Shown here in pieces: positions 6,100-7,294 of a stretch of 7,294 bases of DNA. Source of the stretch: an uncultured Faecalibacterium sp. (GTDB taxonomy: Bacteria; Bacillota; Clostridia; Oscillospirales; Ruminococcaceae); the NCBI GenBank assembly GCA_900551435.1, contig URVW01000088.1:1-7294 (forward strand), written 5' to 3'. Every line of letters begins with the position of its first letter. Positions within the stretch are counted from its first letter, which is position 1. A program made the translations under genes and the position numbers. The notes below the pieces were generated by a model. It was not told where the DNA came from. It did no database searches and saw nothing but the letters and a program-made list of their open reading frames with translations.

Positions 6100-6636
6100 A
6101 TGAACACCAAAACCAAATCTCCCGCACGGGACCTCGTGCTGGCCGCGCTGTTTCTGGCGCTGGCTTTCGTTCTGCCCATGATCACCGGCCATGTGCCGCA
6201 GATCGGCAACATGCTCTGCCCGATGCACTTCCCGGTGCTGCTGGCCGGTTTCGTGCTGGGCGGGCCGTGGGGCCTTGCCCTCGGCTTCATCGCACCGCTG
6301 CTGCGCTCGCTTCTGTTCGGGATGCCGCCGATGTTCCCCATCGCCATCTCCATGGCCTTTGAGATGGCCGCTTACGGCGCCGTTTCCGGCTGGATGTACC
6401 GGAAAGTTCCGCACACCCTGCCCATGACCTACGCCACCCTCGTCACCGCCATGGTCGCGGGCCGTCTGGTCTGGGGCGCGGTGCGGTTCGTGCTGGCGGG
6501 CCTGACCGGTTCGAGCTTCCCGTTCTCGGCCTTCCTGTCCGGTGCGCTGCTCACCGCCATCCCCGGCATCATCGCTCAGCTCATCCTCATCCCGCTCATC
6601 GTGACTGCCCTGAAAAAGGCAAAGTTCATGGATTGA
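6100..6636 (+). CDS. ECF transporter S component (substrate-binding membrane subunit)
   Basis: A 178-residue integral membrane protein of the energy-coupling factor S-component type, about the normal length, with roughly six hydrophobic segments. The N-terminal helix (about 11-28) is Ala-rich (DLVLAALFLALAF), as needed to dock on EcfT. The signature PMHFPVLLAGF at 41-51, followed by GLALGFIAPLLRSLLFGMPP (58-77), resembles vitamin S components, most like those annotated for pantothenate (PanT). That substrate is inference and could be wrong. No EcfA or EcfT genes are in the window, so it is probably a group II S component sharing a module encoded elsewhere. The ATG at 6100 has AAGGAGG (6087-6093) 6 nt upstream. 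Expression should depend on read-through of the leader terminator. Confidence 0.88.
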   Translation: MNTKTKSPARDLVLAALFLALAFVLPMITGHVPQIGNMLCPMHFPVLLAGFVLGGPWGLALGFIAPLLRSLLFGMPPMFPIAISMAFEMAAYGAVSGWMYRKVPHTLPMTYATLVTAMVAGRLVWGAVRFVLAGLTGSSFPFSAFLSGALLTAIPGIIAQLILIPLIVTALKKAKFMD

Positions 6637-6664
6637 GCGCTCTAGCCTGATTTTATCACAGCAA

Positions 6665-6707
6665 AAAGGGAGCCGCTGCAAACCGTGTGTTTGCGGCGGC
6701 TCCCTTT
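6665..6707. terminator. bidirectional terminator, 19-bp stem
   Basis: AAAGGGAGCCGCTGCAAAC (6665-6683) pairs over 19 bp, with one G-U, with 6689-6707 around a 5-nt loop. On the minus strand the stem runs into TTTTTGC, on the plus strand into TTTATTGT. It ends the ECF gene on one side and the small peptide transcript on the other. Confidence 0.88.
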
Positions 6708-6718
6708 ATTGTATCATC

Positions 6719-6805
6719 AAAGCATTCTGCTTTTTATTTCGCAAAGCAGACCTTCTTGTCTGCCGGTAAAGTTCTGTTCCACTTTCCCACAGGAACACGA
6801 ACTTT
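6719..6805 (-). other. structured 3' UTR of the small peptide gene
   Basis: Three hairpins lie between the peptide stop codon and the shared terminator. The largest pairs AAAGTTC-GTTCC (6768-6780) with GGAAC-GAACTTT (6792-6805), 12 bp with a small internal loop, starting 5 nt after the stop codon. The second is GCAGAC/GTCTGC (6746-6763), the third AAAGCA/TGCTTT (6719-6733). On the plus strand the first is followed by TTTTT and the third by TTATTT, so they could also act as backup terminators for ECF transcription. Which role applies cannot be told from the sequence. Confidence 0.5.
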
Positions 6806-6809
6806 TTGC

Positions 6810-6890
6810 TTAGCCAGCGTAGAAATCAACACCAGCATTGACAGAGCAGACCTCGCCGATGACCTGAGCGATCTTCTTCAGAACCTTCAT
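6810..6890 (-). CDS. 26-residue cationic amphipathic peptide, unknown function
   Basis: I do not recognise this gene. The product starts MKVLKKIAQVIGEV, has a single cysteine at position 15 and ends NAGVDFYAG. Its first half forms an amphipathic helix: V3, L4, I7, V10, I11 and V14 line one face, with Lys2, Lys5 and Lys6 on the other. Support for translation: AAAGGAGAT 10 nt upstream of the ATG, GC-rich codons (ATC, GTC, GGC, CTG) like the neighbouring genes although the flanks are AT-rich, a plausible promoter 36 nt upstream and a terminator downstream. A competing ATG 11 nt upstream opens a 23-codon frame with poor composition. Possible roles are a membrane-active or signalling peptide, the precursor of a modified peptide, or a small membrane regulator. 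No processing, export or immunity gene lies within the window, so none is favoured. Confidence 0.6.
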   Translation of the reverse strand: MKVLKKIAQVIGEVCSVNAGVDFYAG

Positions 6891-6925
6891 TATTTTTCAT
6901 CTCCTTTCCCTTTTAGGATGGCCAT

Positions 6926-6931
6926 ATTATG
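6926..6931 (-). promoter_or_regulatory. extended -10 element of the peptide gene
   Basis: On the minus strand TGGCATAAT gives a CATAAT -10 box with an upstream TG dinucleotide. No good -35 lies at 17 nt, but extended -10 promoters can do without one. The start would fall near 6919, giving a leader of about 28 nt that carries the ribosome binding site. Confidence 0.4.
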
Positions 6932-7130
6932 CCACCCATTTATGAAGAAGATGGAGACAAATTATGAACATTCCATGAAATTGCAATTACCTTTTTGACG
7001 CCTTAGCGTTCATTGTTCACCTGTCACAAAAGGTTTCTTCTCCCCTCGAAACTTCTTGTATACATGGACAAGTACATGGGCGTTTCACTTTTCTTCAGCA
7101 GGTTCTCTTTCAGCTTGAATTTTTGACATG

Positions 7131-7151
7131 AAAAGGAATCTGTCCTTTTTT
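7131..7151 (+). terminator. weak terminator-like hairpin
   Basis: AAAAGGA (7131-7137) and TCCTTTT (7143-7149) flank a 5-nt loop, and the T-run continues to 7151. The stem is AT-rich, no coding region ends just before it, and it may not be functional. Confidence 0.3.
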
Positions 7152-7155
7152 CGGG

Positions 7156-7183
7156 GAGAAACTCTGATGAGGGGGAGTTTCTC
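7156..7183. repeat. 9-bp inverted repeat
   Basis: GAGAAACTC (7156-7164) and GAGTTTCTC (7175-7183) are perfect arms around a 10-nt loop. Only TTT follows on the plus strand, so it is a poor terminator. With the neighbouring hairpins it forms a cluster of palindromes in an otherwise gene-free stretch. Confidence 0.5.
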
Positions 7184-7211
7184 TTTGAAAAAGGCAGAAA
7201 ACTGCACGAAA

Positions 7212-7262
7212 CCTCTCAGTCAAAGCCTTTCGGCTTTGCCAGCTCCCCTGATAGGGGAGCCA
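7212..7262 (+). repeat. two-hairpin intergenic repeat
   Basis: This carries the CCTCTCAGTC...AGCTCCCC...GGGGAGCCA layout that I recall from intergenic repeats scattered through Faecalibacterium and related genomes. Two perfect hairpins are visible: CAAAGCC/GGCTTTG (7221-7238, 4-nt loop) and GCTCCCCT/AGGGGAGC (7242-7260, 3-nt loop). Only one copy is in the window, so its repeated nature is from memory, and its exact ends are uncertain. It resembles a palindromic MITE- or REP-like element without coding capacity. Confidence 0.6.
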
Positions 7263-7294
7263 CTGGCGTGCCGGTTTTGGTCCTACTGGATGAA

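Larger units (their letters stand above)
7024..7215 (-). other. 63-codon start-less open frame, possible gene remnant
   Basis: A minus-strand frame stays open from 7215 to the TGA at 7024-7026. Its C-terminal half reads like protein (KFKLKENLLKKSETPMYLSM, then YTRSFEGRRNLL). The only ATG codons are at its codons 47 and 51, and neither has a ribosome binding site. The upstream half overlaps palindromes, which argues against selection as protein there. It may be the tail of a decayed gene or a mobile-element fragment, or simply chance. I do not recognise the family. Confidence 0.2.

Noticed and set aside
5919..6362. Plus-strand frame starting at the ECF promoter (ATG at 5919)
   Set aside because: The ATG lies upstream of the -10 box, so it would not be in the transcript, and the frame runs through the leader terminator and out of frame over the S-component gene.
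5869..6681. Minus-strand open frame opposite the ECF gene and its leader
   Set aside because: It crosses a promoter and two terminators, and its composition is His/Gly/Arg/Glu-rich as expected of an antisense frame.
6838..6866. TTGACA on the plus strand inside the peptide gene, as a possible antisense promoter for a toxin-antitoxin pair
   Set aside because: No -10 box lies at a suitable distance (GACCTG at 17 nt), so there is no support for an antisense RNA.
6687..6998. Plus-strand 103-codon frame opposite the small peptide gene
   Set aside because: It starts inside the terminator stem, has no ribosome binding site, and uses AT-rich codons unlike the neighbouring genes.
7128..7294. Plus-strand frame open to the window end
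   Set aside because: No ribosome binding site precedes the ATG, and most of the frame is translation of palindromes and the intergenic repeat.
1..7294. CRISPR arrays, tRNA or rRNA genes, transposase genes
   Set aside because: No regularly spaced repeats, tRNA-like cloverleaf, rRNA segment or transposase motif was seen on either strand.

Overview
The window looks chromosomal and comes from a GC-rich gut Firmicute, most likely Faecalibacterium or a close relative in the Oscillospiraceae/Ruminococcaceae. The clues are GC-rich codon choice, strong AAGGAGG-type ribosome binding sites, sigma-A promoters with 17-nt spacers, a split transketolase pair, an ECF S component, a chromosomal TraX homologue, and a two-hairpin intergenic repeat at the right edge of a kind I associate with these genomes. 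The assignment rests on recognition, not on a database search.

Left part (1-2240). A short stretch that looks like a decayed gene (103-302) ends at a strong hairpin terminator. A TraX-family membrane protein (361-1083, minus) follows. It is divergent from a LysR-type regulator (1317-2192, plus) that has its own consensus promoter, an operator-like palindrome at the transcription start and its own terminator. The regulator's target cannot be read from the sequence.

Middle (2241-5830). A secreted lipase-like serine hydrolase with a twin-arginine signal (2318-3868, plus) has its own promoter. It converges on a two-gene transketolase operon (5710 to 3916, minus). The two share a 13-bp bidirectional terminator. 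The operon starts from a TTGACG-17-TAATAT promoter, and its short leader carries a GC-rich hairpin. The N subunit (thiamine-diphosphate binding) and C subunit (pyrimidine and C-terminal domains) genes are 1 nt apart and together make one enzyme of the non-oxidative pentose phosphate pathway.

Right part (5830-7294). A divergent, near-consensus promoter drives an ECF transporter S component (6100-6636). Between promoter and gene lies a leader of about 150 nt containing a 16-bp intrinsic terminator and an upstream segment that can pair with the terminator's 5' arm. This is the layout of a riboswitch or attenuator, and I recognise no known aptamer in it. Beyond a 19-bp bidirectional terminator, on the minus strand, is a 26-codon gene (6810-6890) with an excellent ribosome binding site, a plausible extended -10 promoter and a structured 3' UTR. 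It would make a cationic amphipathic peptide with one cysteine. The last 400 bases are AT-richer and non-coding or decayed, with several hairpins and the intergenic repeat.

The two items most likely to be undescribed are the ECF leader (5949-6072) and the 26-residue peptide gene with its structured transcript (about 6663-6931).
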